64,000 nucleotides of DNA from Salipaludibacillus sp047795645 (GCF_047795645.1 NZ_CP181045.1:1302001-1366000); one strand, 5' to 3'. Shown: positions 17,741 to 26,940, numbered from the stretch's first letter. Program-made: numbers and translations. Notes: a model not told the origin generated them from the sequence alone.

Positions 17741-18190
17741 TCATCCAAAGAATCCACGTCTACTAGAACAAGGCTTTTGATTTGGCTGAAAAGCCCCTGC
17801 TACTTGATTCGGATATGCTCCTCCTGGTCCAGGTTGAAAAGCGCCTGCTACTTGACCTGGCGCTCCTCCTGGTCCAGGTTGGAAAGCGCCTGCTACTTGG
17901 CCTGGCGCTCCTCCTGGTCCAGGTTGGAAAGCGCCTGCTACTTGGCCTGGTGCTCCTCCTGGTCCAGCTTGAAACTGTCGATTAGTTATACGATTTACAG
18001 TTGATTCCGTTTGTGGGAAACTATGATAAAAATCATAGCGATGATTCACCACATTTGTCGTGTGTCTTGGATGAACAACGGGAACAACGTAATTACAATC
18101 AGTTTCCCGAACAGCTTGCTGAGTCGGGCAGACTTGAGTTTGTAAAACTTGTGGTTTATTACAAGGGCGAGGGCGGTGACAATTAAACAT
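17741..18190 (-). CDS. cotD: Spore coat protein CotD with Gly/Pro repeat tail
   Basis: Inner spore coat protein of the CotD family. The N-terminal ~85 residues carry the CotD pattern: a Cys/Pro/His-rich start, then VVPVVHPRHTTNVVNHRYDF and the FP...NRQFQAG segment. Unlike the ~75-residue B. subtilis CotD, this 149-residue protein continues with about four tandem copies of a 15-residue unit, AGAFQPGPGGAPGQV, and a CSSRRGFFG end. The start is ATG at 18190, set by GGAGGATATCAT; an upstream in-frame extension has no ribosome site. Coat genes of this type are usually transcribed late in the mother cell (sigma-K), but no promoter was assigned. Confidence 0.85.
   Translation of the reverse strand: MFNCHRPRPCNKPQVLQTQVCPTQQAVRETDCNYVVPVVHPRHTTNVVNHRYDFYHSFPQTESTVNRITNRQFQAGPGGAPGQVAGAFQPGPGGAPGQVAGAFQPGPGGAPGQVAGAFQPGPGGAYPNQVAGAFQPNQKPCSSRRGFFG
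17781..17970. repeat. 45-bp repeats inside cotD
   Basis: In-frame DNA repeats with period 45 bp, starting GGTCCAG at 17826, 17871, 17916 and 17961, with a diverged copy before 17826. The middle copies are nearly identical at DNA level, which suggests recent expansion by slippage or unequal recombination. Confidence 0.9.
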
Positions 18191-18271
18191 ATGATATCCT
18201 CCTTTTTTAGATAGGTTCAATATCAACGTATGTTATCACCAAGAAACATGTACTAGTGTAATGACCTAATT

Positions 18272-18337
18272 TCACTGAAAAAGAACAAATGTACTGCCAA
18301 TAACGATAAAAAATAAACAAAGAAATACTTTTACCAT
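18272..18337 (-). CDS. Possible 21-residue membrane peptide
   Basis: Open frame of 22 codons encoding MVKVFLCLFFIVIGSTFVLF plus Q, a single hydrophobic helix with one N-terminal lysine. GGGAGAG lies 5-8 nt before the ATG, the main reason for listing it. It could be a small sporulation or coat-associated membrane peptide, given its place just upstream of cotD, but it may also be chance. Confidence 0.3.
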   Translation of the reverse strand: MVKVFLCLFFIVIGSTFVLFQ

Positions 18338-18484
18338 GTCTTCTCTCCCTCACACAAATTAATCAATTAAAATAATCTTACAGAAATAAATATAATGAAT
18401 GTAGAGGAAAAGATCAATCATTTTTTCACTATACGACATGTTTTTACAAAAACTACATAGAATCACGAACTGCTATTCGGTAAA

Positions 18485-18520
18485 AATGAAAATATCAGCG
18501 AAAAAGCTGATATTATGCGC
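18485..18520 (-). terminator. Terminator after the mrfA-mrfB-DUF294-exonuclease cluster
   Basis: Stem AATATCAGC / GCTGATATT with a 6-nt loop. On the minus strand it is followed by TTCATTTTTACC. Confidence 0.8.
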
Positions 18521-18544
18521 TTCCCCGGGAAATAGGCACATAAA

Positions 18545-19309
18545 TTATCTAGAATATTCCGCTAAGTCTTTTGCATTTTTCACCTGGAAAAATTGATTCA
18601 ATGTAAAAATATTTCGTTTTATCAACTCATCAATAAGATATTTAAGCACTTCAGAAGTCATGAATGCATCATTTAATGCATGGTGCCTTTCTTTCTCCTC
18701 AATATCAAAGCGGTTGACTAATTCATCAAGACTATTTTTGCTGTTTGGAAATATTAATTGTGCCATTTCGTACGTATCAATTACGACAGGCTCAAAACTA
18801 GGTAGCTCCCACCTTAGCGCCATTTTTTTAAGAAACGTCACATCAAAACTTGCAGGATGAGCAGCTATTACTGTCCCTTTTGCAAATTCATAAAATTGTA
18901 AAAAGCCAGTTGGAAACGACTTTCCTGAATTAATTGTTGCAAGTGTTAATCCTGTAAGGTCTCTTACTTCAAAAGATGGTTGTTTAACAGGACAAATAAT
19001 TTCATAGAAGCTCTCAGGAAATTGAATGTGGTGGATGTTGATTTTCATCGCTCCGATTGAGAGCACTTCATCACCGATTTTAGGAAACAAACCTGTCGTT
19101 TCAAGATCAAACACAGTAAAGTTAACTTCAGTCATCGGCAAATTGAAGATATCAATAGTTGGTTCTCTAATTATTTCTTTAGATAACTCTTTAGTTATCA
19201 ATTCATATTGACCGTGATTTTGCTTCAGCCAAGTTTTTTTATGTGCTAGGAATCGTGGCAGATGATAGAAAAAGTAGATAATAATTTGCATGACAGAAAC
19301 TTTCATCAT
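18545..19309 (-). CDS. DnaQ-like 3'-5' exonuclease
   Basis: A DEDDh exonuclease like DNA polymerase III epsilon. The motifs are in order: Exo I FDLETTGLFP, Exo II AAHPASFDVTFLKK, and Exo III HHALNDAFMT with the His and Asp. Residues before ~65 form an N-terminal extension, and the domain fills most of the 254 residues. Its ATG overlaps the stop codon of the DUF294 gene by one base (TAATG), so the two are translationally coupled. The same pairing of a cNMP/CBS/DUF294 protein with an epsilon-like exonuclease is familiar from proteobacteria; its purpose is not established. Confidence 0.88.
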   Translation of the reverse strand: MMKVSVMQIIIYFFYHLPRFLAHKKTWLKQNHGQYELITKELSKEIIREPTIDIFNLPMTEVNFTVFDLETTGLFPKIGDEVLSIGAMKINIHHIQFPESFYEIICPVKQPSFEVRDLTGLTLATINSGKSFPTGFLQFYEFAKGTVIAAHPASFDVTFLKKMALRWELPSFEPVVIDTYEMAQLIFPNSKNSLDELVNRFDIEEKERHHALNDAFMTSEVLKYLIDELIKRNIFTLNQFFQVKNAKDLAEYSR

Positions 19310-21219
19310 TAAAGTCCTCGATTCTTGGCGAAACTCATTTCACTCATTTGTTGAAGTCGCTTAGCGATAAAAAGTGATTCTTTAAGTTGCTTTCTTTCAT
19401 CTTTACTTAGTGTAAGAGGGGCAATTGTATTTGAGAGAGGTTCACCACTGCGTATTTGTGAGATATTTGCTTGAATTCTAAAATAGTGTAAAAAATCCAT
19501 CGCAAGTTTTGCATTTTTTACATCCCTCGGATGAAATAATTCCAATTTCTCTAGCTGATCTAATCGAGCAAACGTACTTACTTCTTCGATTCCGTAACGA
19601 ATTGCATAAATTCTCACACCATTCACTACCTGCATCAATGCTGCCTTTTTAACATCTATGAGTTTATGTTTCCCTTTCAAAGAAATTCTTCCTAACGGAT
19701 TAATAGGGACGCGAAACCGGATCGTATCTTTCATTAACATCGCATGTAGGGTTTTCCCTCGTTGAATAGGTTTTGTTACTGAATCTCGCAGTTTTTCTGC
19801 TAAGGTAAAGTCACCATAAACTGGACGATAATCAATAAATATCGTGAAATTACGCGTCTCCTGACTATCGGCTTTCTTAATCCATCTCTGGATCTCCTCT
19901 TTCCATTCATCAATCTCTCGGCACCATTTACGTTCTCTTGCCATAATTCCACCTGTACATTCAGGAAAACCACATTCGACTAGCGCTCCATTAACTTTAG
20001 CAGCAAAGCGATGAAAAAAATCTTCCACAGCTGTTTTATTAGGAAGATGTTGATAATTATCTAAAATCAAACCATTATCTTGATCCGTACTAAACGCTTG
20101 CTCTCGCCTTCCTTGACTACCCATCACCACAAAACAATAATTGACGGGAGGTTTCCCATACCCTTCGTTCTCCATCTCTTTCAATGAAAGTTTAATTACT
20201 TTACGATGAATTTGATCGTTATAATTGGAAATAAACTCACACACTTCCGATGGATGAGTCCTTTCCTGTAATAAAGCTTCTGTAAACAAGAGAAAGTCCG
20301 AGTTGTTCCGCGGAGATATATCGCTAATCTGCGATACTTTCTTCGCGTGTTGTAACTGATGAGAGAGAGTTAAATATTTTGAATCTTGTAATTGCAAAAA
20401 AGATTCAGCCATTAATGTCCCTACGACTTTTTCACCGTTCATCACTGGGACCAAATCAATATAATCACCTTTAAAAAAAGTCAGTACATCATAACTAAAC
20501 GCATTCTCTTGAATCGTCTGCGGCTCCGTGTCCATCCATATATGGACTGGCTCCTTCTCTCCACCTTGAAGCAATGCGCGAATAATTTGGTGGTGTGTTA
20601 TGACTCCTCGAAGTTCTTTATCCGGATTTGTTACAACTAAGCCTGCTGTGTTCCATTCAGTAACGAGCCTTGCTGCCTCTTTTACCGTTTGATGATCATG
20701 AATCAATCTTGCACGCTCCATGATCGTATGAACACGCGTTCTAAATAAGCCAATATTCTCGCGATCAGTCACATGTCGTTCTTTTTTAATTTCATCATAT
20801 AGTGACTTCATCCTTTCGCCAATGCTGGATAAAATCACTTCTGAAAAAGCTTCGTTTTCTGTTATGATTTTAAGAAGCGTATTTTTACGAAATTTGACCG
20901 TTTCACAATGTTCCAAAGCCTGAACAGAAAAATTCATTTGTCCACCTGCGAGCAAGATCATTAATCCAATCAAATCACCAGGATAATAAAAACGAACGGA
21001 AAATTGTTGGCCATTCTCAAGATGAAGTACATTTTTTGCAAGCCCTTTTAAAAGAAAAAATACTTCTACTTCTTCATCATCTTCATGAAAAACAAATTCA
21101 TTTTGTTCAAATGTTTCGCGGTTCGAATCTTGAATCATTGTTTGAAACTGTTTATCACTTAAAAGTTCGAAAGGGAAAGACTTTCTGATCACCGATTGAT
21201 ACGATGCGTTTTCAGCCAT
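19309..21219 (-). CDS. cNMP-binding/CBS/DUF294 nucleotidyltransferase-like protein
   Basis: A 636-residue multidomain signalling protein. Residues ~15-130 form a cyclic-nucleotide-binding-like domain (FVFHEDDEEVEVFFLLKGLA). Residues ~150-285 contain a CBS pair. Residues ~290-440 are DUF294 with the nucleotidyltransferase signature GSQGRREQAFSTDQDNGLIL, and ~480-625 are the substrate-binding DUF294_C domain. The GS...TDQDN motif matches GlnD-type uridylyltransferases, so metal-dependent nucleotidyl transfer is possible. The target is unknown. It overlaps mrfB by 8 nt upstream and the exonuclease gene by 1 nt downstream, so it belongs to one tight operon. Confidence 0.85.
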   Translation of the reverse strand: MAENASYQSVIRKSFPFELLSDKQFQTMIQDSNRETFEQNEFVFHEDDEEVEVFFLLKGLAKNVLHLENGQQFSVRFYYPGDLIGLMILLAGGQMNFSVQALEHCETVKFRKNTLLKIITENEAFSEVILSSIGERMKSLYDEIKKERHVTDRENIGLFRTRVHTIMERARLIHDHQTVKEAARLVTEWNTAGLVVTNPDKELRGVITHHQIIRALLQGGEKEPVHIWMDTEPQTIQENAFSYDVLTFFKGDYIDLVPVMNGEKVVGTLMAESFLQLQDSKYLTLSHQLQHAKKVSQISDISPRNNSDFLLFTEALLQERTHPSEVCEFISNYNDQIHRKVIKLSLKEMENEGYGKPPVNYCFVVMGSQGRREQAFSTDQDNGLILDNYQHLPNKTAVEDFFHRFAAKVNGALVECGFPECTGGIMARERKWCREIDEWKEEIQRWIKKADSQETRNFTIFIDYRPVYGDFTLAEKLRDSVTKPIQRGKTLHAMLMKDTIRFRVPINPLGRISLKGKHKLIDVKKAALMQVVNGVRIYAIRYGIEEVSTFARLDQLEKLELFHPRDVKNAKLAMDFLHYFRIQANISQIRSGEPLSNTIAPLTLSKDERKQLKESLFIAKRLQQMSEMSFAKNRGL

Positions 21220-22510
21220 GTTTTTCTCCCTTCTCCAATCGTTTTTGTCTCTTTTTATTCAACCGATTTAAACGATTGTTTAAATCGGTTAATTGTTTTG
21301 CGGATTTACCTTGAATTATTCTGTTTGTTTTCTTTAATTGATGATACCCTTCTTGTGCATAGTAGATAGCTTTATCAATATTTTTTTCAACGTGTTCGGC
21401 TAATTTCGATAATTCAATCCATGCGTCTAATGGTGGAAATGTCCCTTGGTTAAGAGATATTTCTAATAAACGAATGGCTTCGTGATTTTTCCGCAACTTT
21501 TTATTTAATAGCCCGAGTCGATAGTAGCCTTGAGAAAATGGTTTTGTTGATCTTTCTATCGCATATTGAAAGTGATACTCAGCCATTTCATACATCGTTA
21601 ACTTTTCAAACCAATCAGCAATATAGTAATGCTCCATGGCCGTCGTCGTAACTTCATTCGAGAAAAACAGTTTCATGGTGATCTCTTGATATAAATACGC
21701 CAAAGACCGAACATCTTGATCGTTATGTTCTATCACTCCTATCAAATGGTTTGGATCGTTATCATGCAAATAATCAAAGTACAAAAGAGGAGCTAAACTA
21801 CCTGGTGTATCGTTTGTTCTTGCTATATTCAGCTTATGTTCCTCAACGACTGACAATCGACAAGAAGGCAATTCATGCTTCCATAATCGACGTGCACTAT
21901 GAAGCAAATCAATATGACCGAATTCAGGTAGTTTCGGTAACTCCTTACGAATGAAAGCATGTCGCGACTTGACCTGCGGCCAGTCGAAAGATTTTCCATT
22001 ATACGTAACTAAGTAGTCATCTTCAGCAAAGTCCTCTAAAAAACCTGATAGAAAGGCAGCCTCATTTGATGGACTTTCTAATAAATGTTGCGTGACTTCA
22101 ATCCCCTCATCTTTCAAACGTGCATATCCTATCAAGAAAATAACATTGCCGGCGCCAGTTGAAAGTCCAGTCGTCTCTGTGTCAAAAAACAGGAGCCGAT
22201 CTAATTTCTTACCATGGAAAGACAACGGATGCGTTCTTACATTGTCACCAAAGAACGCTTTTAACTTATTCATCGATATGAGCAATTTCTGATCTCGCTC
22301 TTGATCATATGTATATAAAATTCTCTTTCGATAAGAACGCTCTCCGTCAAAATAAAACGGGACAAATCCCATATCTGATAGAATACTTTCGGGCGATTGT
22401 TTTTGCTTTGTTGCTTTTTCTTCATTTTGATTTTCTTTCAAAGGAATGTTAGGATTTTCGTCAACTTGCAAGTGTTTTTTCATACGAAGAAGCTTCGATT
22501 TTATACCCAT
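21212..22510 (-). CDS. mrfB: MrfB (YprB), exonuclease of the mitomycin repair pair
   Basis: MrfB works with the helicase MrfA in a UvrABC-independent repair route for mitomycin C damage in B. subtilis. The 432-residue protein has an RNase H-like DEDDh exonuclease domain at ~90-280: FFDTETTGLSTGAGN, then YLVTYNGKSFDWPQVKSRH, and EHNDQDVRSLAYLYQE. It is followed by TPR-like helical repeats to the C-terminus, where residues become strongly basic. I start at ATG 22510 (MGIKSKLLRMKKHL), which aligns with the usual YprB beginning; a TTG 12 nt upstream is possible. It follows mrfA after a short gap. Confidence 0.88.
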   Translation of the reverse strand: MGIKSKLLRMKKHLQVDENPNIPLKENQNEEKATKQKQSPESILSDMGFVPFYFDGERSYRKRILYTYDQERDQKLLISMNKLKAFFGDNVRTHPLSFHGKKLDRLLFFDTETTGLSTGAGNVIFLIGYARLKDEGIEVTQHLLESPSNEAAFLSGFLEDFAEDDYLVTYNGKSFDWPQVKSRHAFIRKELPKLPEFGHIDLLHSARRLWKHELPSCRLSVVEEHKLNIARTNDTPGSLAPLLYFDYLHDNDPNHLIGVIEHNDQDVRSLAYLYQEITMKLFFSNEVTTTAMEHYYIADWFEKLTMYEMAEYHFQYAIERSTKPFSQGYYRLGLLNKKLRKNHEAIRLLEISLNQGTFPPLDAWIELSKLAEHVEKNIDKAIYYAQEGYHQLKKTNRIIQGKSAKQLTDLNNRLNRLNKKRQKRLEKGEKHG

Positions 22511-22587
22511 TCTGATCACCAACCTACAATTAACTCATGGTCTATCTATTTTATCATACACTTGCCGTTTTCTAAGTTTCTTGTTTG

Positions 22588-24858
22588 TTATTCATAAGTG
22601 GCAGCTTGACTCAATAACTTTAGGACCCATTTCTTCACCTGTGAATCAGAACTTGTCCCAGCAATGCCGACACAGGAAGGACACCCACCTTCACAAGAAC
22701 AGTTCCAAACAAAGTCAAGACACTCACGAATAATCGCATCGATTTGACTATATACACTCTCACTAAGTCCAATTCCACCTGGGTAACGATCATATAAAAA
22801 TACAGTCGGTTGCTGTGAATGAATCGCTTTTACTTCAGGAACGGCATGAAGATCATGTCGGTCGCACATGACATGAACGCAAGAAACATGTTGGAGTACG
22901 TGAGCCATCCCCATTAGCACTTGTTCAACCACATCTTCTCCCTCGCTCTCAAATGTTTTCTCAGAAAACATCCACGCAAGACCATTTGAATGAAGTTCTT
23001 GCTCAGGAAGATGGATCTTCCCTGACCCGATATTCTCAAACGTTTCAAGCTTGATTTTTTTAAAAATCGTTGCCATAGCCGTTACCATCACGTCACCATA
23101 CTCCACCGAATGTTCACCAATCGGCTTCTGTTTATCAATATCAAGGACTTTTAGCTTTACAGCAACGTTTGCGTCGGTAAAATATTCTACATCAACTTCA
23201 CGAACAAAGGCTTTCTTTTCATCCCAATCCAAATACTCGACTTGGTACTGGGTTCCCTGATGAAGGTAAATTGCCTCATCGTGCAGCAATGTCATCGCAC
23301 TAAATGTATCCATTTCACCAATTACGCGATGTTTTTGTCTTGTCGATTGATCAATAATTACGACATTCTCCTGCGCGGCTGATCGAAGACTAATATTGTG
23401 AGCAGGAAAGGCATCGTTCATCCAAAACCATTGATTATTATTCTCGTGAAGCACACGTTCCTCTGTTAAATATTCAAGAATTTCTTCCACCTCCACCCCA
23501 TCGAACAGATCACCTCGATTAAATGGAAGTTCATAAGCAGCACATTTCAAGTGATCAACAAGAATAATCAAATTATCTTTGTTAATCCTTGCTGTTTCAG
23601 GAGAGCCTTCAAAGAAAAACTCTGGATTTTGAAATAAGTATTGATCCAACGGGCTAGAATTGGCAACCATAATTACAATAGATTCATCTTGTCTTCGTCC
23701 AGCACGGCCTGCTTGCTGCCAGCTTGAAGCAATTGAGCCTGGATAACCATTCATCACACAAACTTGAAGTTGTCCAATATCAACTCCTAATTCGAGTGCA
23801 TTTGTACTAACGACTCCAATCGTTTCGCCACTTCTTAGGCTCCGTTCAATTTCTCTACGCTGTTTAGGTAAGTATCCACCTCGATAACCACGAATCGACT
23901 GCCGATTCATATCATCCTTAACGAACTCTTGTAAATGACTAAGAATTATTTCAACACGAACGCGACTTCGAGCAAATACAATCGTTTGAATTTTTTCCTT
24001 TAAAAATCGAGTTGCTATTTCGTTAACAACTTTTGTTCCATTTTTACGAATGTTCAATTGTTTATGGACAATAGGTGGATTATAAAACACAAAATGCTTT
24101 TTGCCTTTAGGCGCTCCATTGTTATTTATTAGCCTAACCGGTTCCCCGATCAATTCAGAAGAAAGTTCTTTCGGATTCGCAATCGTTGCTGATGTACATA
24201 TAAATGTTGGCTTACTTCCATAATAGGCGCAAATTCGTTTCAAACGACGAATTACATTCGCCACATGAGAGCCAAATACACCGCGGTACGTGTGTAATTC
24301 ATCTATGACGACGGTCTCCAAATTCTCAAATAATGAAATCCATTTTGTATGATGAGGTAAGATAGCAGCGTGTAGCATATCAGGATTTGTAATCACGACA
24401 TGACCCGCTTTTCTAACGACCTGTCTTATGTTTGCTGGTGTATCCCCGTCATACGTGTAACTATTAATATTCACTTCCATCTCATTAATAAATTCATTTA
24501 GTTCTGCTTTCTGATCTTGAGCCAAAGCTTTGGTAGGAAAAATATAAAGAGCTCTACCTGATGGTTTATTCATATGTCTTTGCAATACAGGTAAGTTATA
24601 ACACAACGTCTTTCCTGATGCAGTCGGCGTAACTGCTACGACATTCTCTCCACGCATCACAGCGTCGTATGAACTCTTTTGATGTGTATATAATTGGTTC
24701 ATTGAGCGTTTTTTCAAGGCTTGTTTGATATTGTTATCAATGTCAGAAGGTATTTCAACCGTTTTGGCTGCTTGTTCAGGAATTTCCTTCCAATATGTCA
24801 CCTGATGATCTTTCCGTAATTCCGCGATCAGTTCAACTAATGATTTATTTCCAAACAT
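22588..24858 (-). CDS. mrfA: MrfA (YprA), superfamily 2 helicase with C-terminal cysteine cluster
   Basis: DNA-repair helicase that acts with MrfB on mitomycin C lesions in B. subtilis. In the 756-residue product, Walker A TPTASGKTLCYNLPVL lies near residue 80 and motif II is DELH (VVIDELHTYRGVFG). Motif III is CTSATIANP and motif VI is QQAGRAGRRQDE. The C-terminal DUF1998 region holds four cysteines in NCSCEGGCPSCVG at ~720-732, reported as essential for MrfA in B. subtilis. It starts the cluster mrfA-mrfB-DUF294-exonuclease and has its own ribosome site GGAGG. Confidence 0.93.
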   Translation of the reverse strand: MFGNKSLVELIAELRKDHQVTYWKEIPEQAAKTVEIPSDIDNNIKQALKKRSMNQLYTHQKSSYDAVMRGENVVAVTPTASGKTLCYNLPVLQRHMNKPSGRALYIFPTKALAQDQKAELNEFINEMEVNINSYTYDGDTPANIRQVVRKAGHVVITNPDMLHAAILPHHTKWISLFENLETVVIDELHTYRGVFGSHVANVIRRLKRICAYYGSKPTFICTSATIANPKELSSELIGEPVRLINNNGAPKGKKHFVFYNPPIVHKQLNIRKNGTKVVNEIATRFLKEKIQTIVFARSRVRVEIILSHLQEFVKDDMNRQSIRGYRGGYLPKQRREIERSLRSGETIGVVSTNALELGVDIGQLQVCVMNGYPGSIASSWQQAGRAGRRQDESIVIMVANSSPLDQYLFQNPEFFFEGSPETARINKDNLIILVDHLKCAAYELPFNRGDLFDGVEVEEILEYLTEERVLHENNNQWFWMNDAFPAHNISLRSAAQENVVIIDQSTRQKHRVIGEMDTFSAMTLLHDEAIYLHQGTQYQVEYLDWDEKKAFVREVDVEYFTDANVAVKLKVLDIDKQKPIGEHSVEYGDVMVTAMATIFKKIKLETFENIGSGKIHLPEQELHSNGLAWMFSEKTFESEGEDVVEQVLMGMAHVLQHVSCVHVMCDRHDLHAVPEVKAIHSQQPTVFLYDRYPGGIGLSESVYSQIDAIIRECLDFVWNCSCEGGCPSCVGIAGTSSDSQVKKWVLKLLSQAATYE

Positions 24859-24939
24859 AGTCTTCCCTCCTACTTCTCTCCATTATAACGAATATACGTT
24901 CGATAATCTAGCGTAATAGAAGGAAACATCTATTGTGAA

Positions 24940-24982
24940 CAGTAAAATAACACCTAGCTTTTTAAAGCGGGTGTTATTTTAA
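24940..24982 (-). terminator. Terminator after the polysaccharide deacetylase gene
   Basis: Long stem AAAATAACACC / GGTGTTATTTT with a 15-nt loop. On the minus strand the second arm ends in a T-rich tract. Confidence 0.8.
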
Positions 24983-24989
24983 AGTTTCG

Positions 24990-25865
24990 TTATCGTTGAT
25001 AAGGAATATTTAATAATTCTGGAACGGTAACAAATTCATACCCCTGGTCTTGTAAATTTGGGATAATCTGTCGAAGCGATTCAATTGTTTCCGACTGATC
25101 TCCCTCCGCATCTGTTCCATCATGCATTAAAATAATCGCACCTGGATGAATCTCACCTACTACGTTTTCCGTTATTTGTTCAGGTGATAATTCTTGCCAA
25201 TCTTGCGAATCTACAGACCAACCAATGACTGAATAATCCAAGATAGCTAACTCATCAACCAATTCTTCATATAAAAAACCATAAGGTGGACGAAATAACG
25301 TCGTTTTGTAATTAATTAGAGGTTCAAGCACCTCTTCGGTACGGGAGACTTCATTTACAAGAATATCTACTTCACCTTCAGCAGCAAGATCAGGATGCCA
25401 AAAGGTATGATTTCCTACAACATGACCATCATTGACTATTCGCGTCGTCAAATCTGGATACGCTTCTGCCCTTGAACCTAGCAAAAAGAAAGTTGCTGGT
25501 ACTTCATATTCTCTTAACACGTCTAAGACTTCTGGTGTAAACCGTGGATCAGGGCCATCATCAAATGTTAATGCTATTTTATTTGCTGTAGTAGGACCTC
25601 GTAAAAAAATTGTGTCTGGATAAAGTTGCTGCAACGTCGTCATAGGTACTGGCTCGAGAATGCGATGGGATCGCTCAGGGCCACCAGTTAACTCCGGTGG
25701 ATCTTCCTCTTCCCCTTTCTCCTCAGGTTTATCCTTGTTCCACCACCCATCCTGTACGTCATCAACACTCCAATTATTTGCGTGTACCTCATTTATCGCT
25801 ATAATATTCATACTCCCCAACATAACTGCGACACTGGATATTATCAGAAATATGATACGTTTCAT
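24990..25865 (-). CDS. Secreted polysaccharide deacetylase, NodB family
   Basis: Exported CE4-family metal-dependent deacetylase, probably acting on peptidoglycan or another wall polysaccharide. A signal peptide occupies ~1-29 (KRIIFLIISSVAVMLGSMNI, cleavage likely after VHA). A charged linker follows to ~85. The catalytic domain carries the five motifs: TFDDGPDP, NHTFWHPDL, RPPYG, WSVDSQDW and ILMHDG. The Asp, two His and Arg ligands are intact. Length 291 aa is normal. The substrate (GlcNAc or MurNAc) cannot be read from sequence. Confidence 0.92.
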   Translation of the reverse strand: MKRIIFLIISSVAVMLGSMNIIAINEVHANNWSVDDVQDGWWNKDKPEEKGEEEDPPELTGGPERSHRILEPVPMTTLQQLYPDTIFLRGPTTANKIALTFDDGPDPRFTPEVLDVLREYEVPATFFLLGSRAEAYPDLTTRIVNDGHVVGNHTFWHPDLAAEGEVDILVNEVSRTEEVLEPLINYKTTLFRPPYGFLYEELVDELAILDYSVIGWSVDSQDWQELSPEQITENVVGEIHPGAIILMHDGTDAEGDQSETIESLRQIIPNLQDQGYEFVTVPELLNIPYQR

Positions 25866-26033
25866 TACACCATCTCCTAATACTTGTTTATAACCTAGTT
25901 TTTAGAAAGATGGATGAAATATACATTGAAAAAGAAAATTTTCAATTTCAGAATAAGATCTATCGACTATATTATTGTTTGATTTTTAAGTAGTCAATGG
26001 AGGTTATCCTCATCATAATTATAAACATATCAA

Positions 26034-26612
26034 TTATTTCTCCTGCATTTTAAAAAATATATTTGTAATCAGTTTTGAAAAAGGGAATATGACCAAGTAA
26101 GTGAGAAACAAATGGAAGTAATTTGTACCTTGATGAAATTCAAAAAAATGATGCATTGTTAAAATCGGTTTAAATATAAACGATAAAATGAACGTCAAAC
26201 CAAATGTATACACATAATAATTTTTGTTATTATTCAATGTCCATTGATAAACCAACATAAATAATACAGGAATTAACGCGGTTTCTAATGGAATATTTCC
26301 AGAAAAAAAAGGAACAAGCTCAAAAGGGTATCCCCAATAACCTTGGCCAGCACCCCAAGTGTCAAAATATCCAAACCAAACATGAATATTAAAACCATAA
26401 AAACCTAATAACAACATGTTTCTTCTATCAATTACAAAGTACAAAAAAACTAATGGTGCTATAAAAAAGAATAATAATATCAACCAAAATTCCCATGTTT
26501 CATAATTAGAATATAAGTGCCAATAATCTATTTCTAATTGAGATAATTGTTGTTTTAAAGTATGTATTTCTTCATATAATTCAACTTGGTCTTTTTCCAA
26601 TACTTTTTTCAA
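26034..26612 (-). CDS. CBO0543-type multi-pass membrane protein
   Basis: A 192-residue membrane protein with a charged coiled N-terminal helix (VLEKDQVELYEEIHTLKQQL) and about five or six hydrophobic segments rich in Phe, Tyr and Trp. The WEFWLILLFF and NIHVWFGYFDTWGAGQGYW parts resemble the CBO0543 family of Bacillus and Clostridium, whose function is unknown. The longer frame opens at GTG 26621, but that GTG lies inside AAGGGGTG. I prefer TTG at 26612. It is divergent from the yjcZ-like gene. Confidence 0.65.
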   Translation of the reverse strand: MKKVLEKDQVELYEEIHTLKQQLSQLEIDYWHLYSNYETWEFWLILLFFFIAPLVFLYFVIDRRNMLLLGFYGFNIHVWFGYFDTWGAGQGYWGYPFELVPFFSGNIPLETALIPVLFMLVYQWTLNNNKNYYVYTFGLTFILSFIFKPILTMHHFFEFHQGTNYFHLFLTYLVIFPFSKLITNIFFKMQEK

Positions 26613-26847
26613 AACTTTCACCCCTTGTGAATATGTCAGTTTTATAATTCACAATAGACTTAAACATTATGTAATAAGTTGGAATAAAGTAAAAGTAGCA
26701 CAAGTATATAAGCTCTTCAGAACAAAGTTGATATGCAAGGTCGTTCATAAAATGTAACAATAAGCCCAATCTCATCTTCCTGTATTTGAATACATCTATT
26801 AATAAGTGGAGGAATCCACAATATATGTTAGAAAGGAGGCAAATCAC

Positions 26848-26940
26848 ATGTATGGAACCTCTGGATTTGCGTTAATTGTTGTGTTATTTATCCTCTTAGT
26901 GATTATAGGTGCATCTTATACTTCTCCAAAATGTTGTTAA
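26848..26940 (+). CDS. YjcZ-family sporulation peptide
   Basis: A 30-residue single-helix membrane peptide: MYGTSGFALIVVLFILLVII followed by GASYTSPKCC. The Gly-Phe-Ala-Leu-Ile-Val-Val-Leu-Phe-Ile-Leu-Leu core is the YjcZ family pattern, which includes SscA-like coat-assembly peptides. GAAAGGAGG sits 7 nt before the ATG. The Cys-Cys end is unusual, since relatives usually end in Gly/Tyr. It is monocistronic. Confidence 0.8.
   Translation: MYGTSGFALIVVLFILLVIIGASYTSPKCC

Larger units (their letters stand above)
18191..18544. other. Region between cotD and the exonuclease gene
   Basis: Besides the cotD leader, this 354-nt AT-rich stretch holds a possible 21-residue membrane peptide gene (18272-18337, minus) and a terminator (18491-18514). 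Nothing else was recognised. Confidence 0.6.

Noticed and set aside
26581..26847. 88-codon minus-strand frame
   Set aside because: It overlaps the start of the CBO0543-like gene in another frame, has no ribosome site and has unusual composition.
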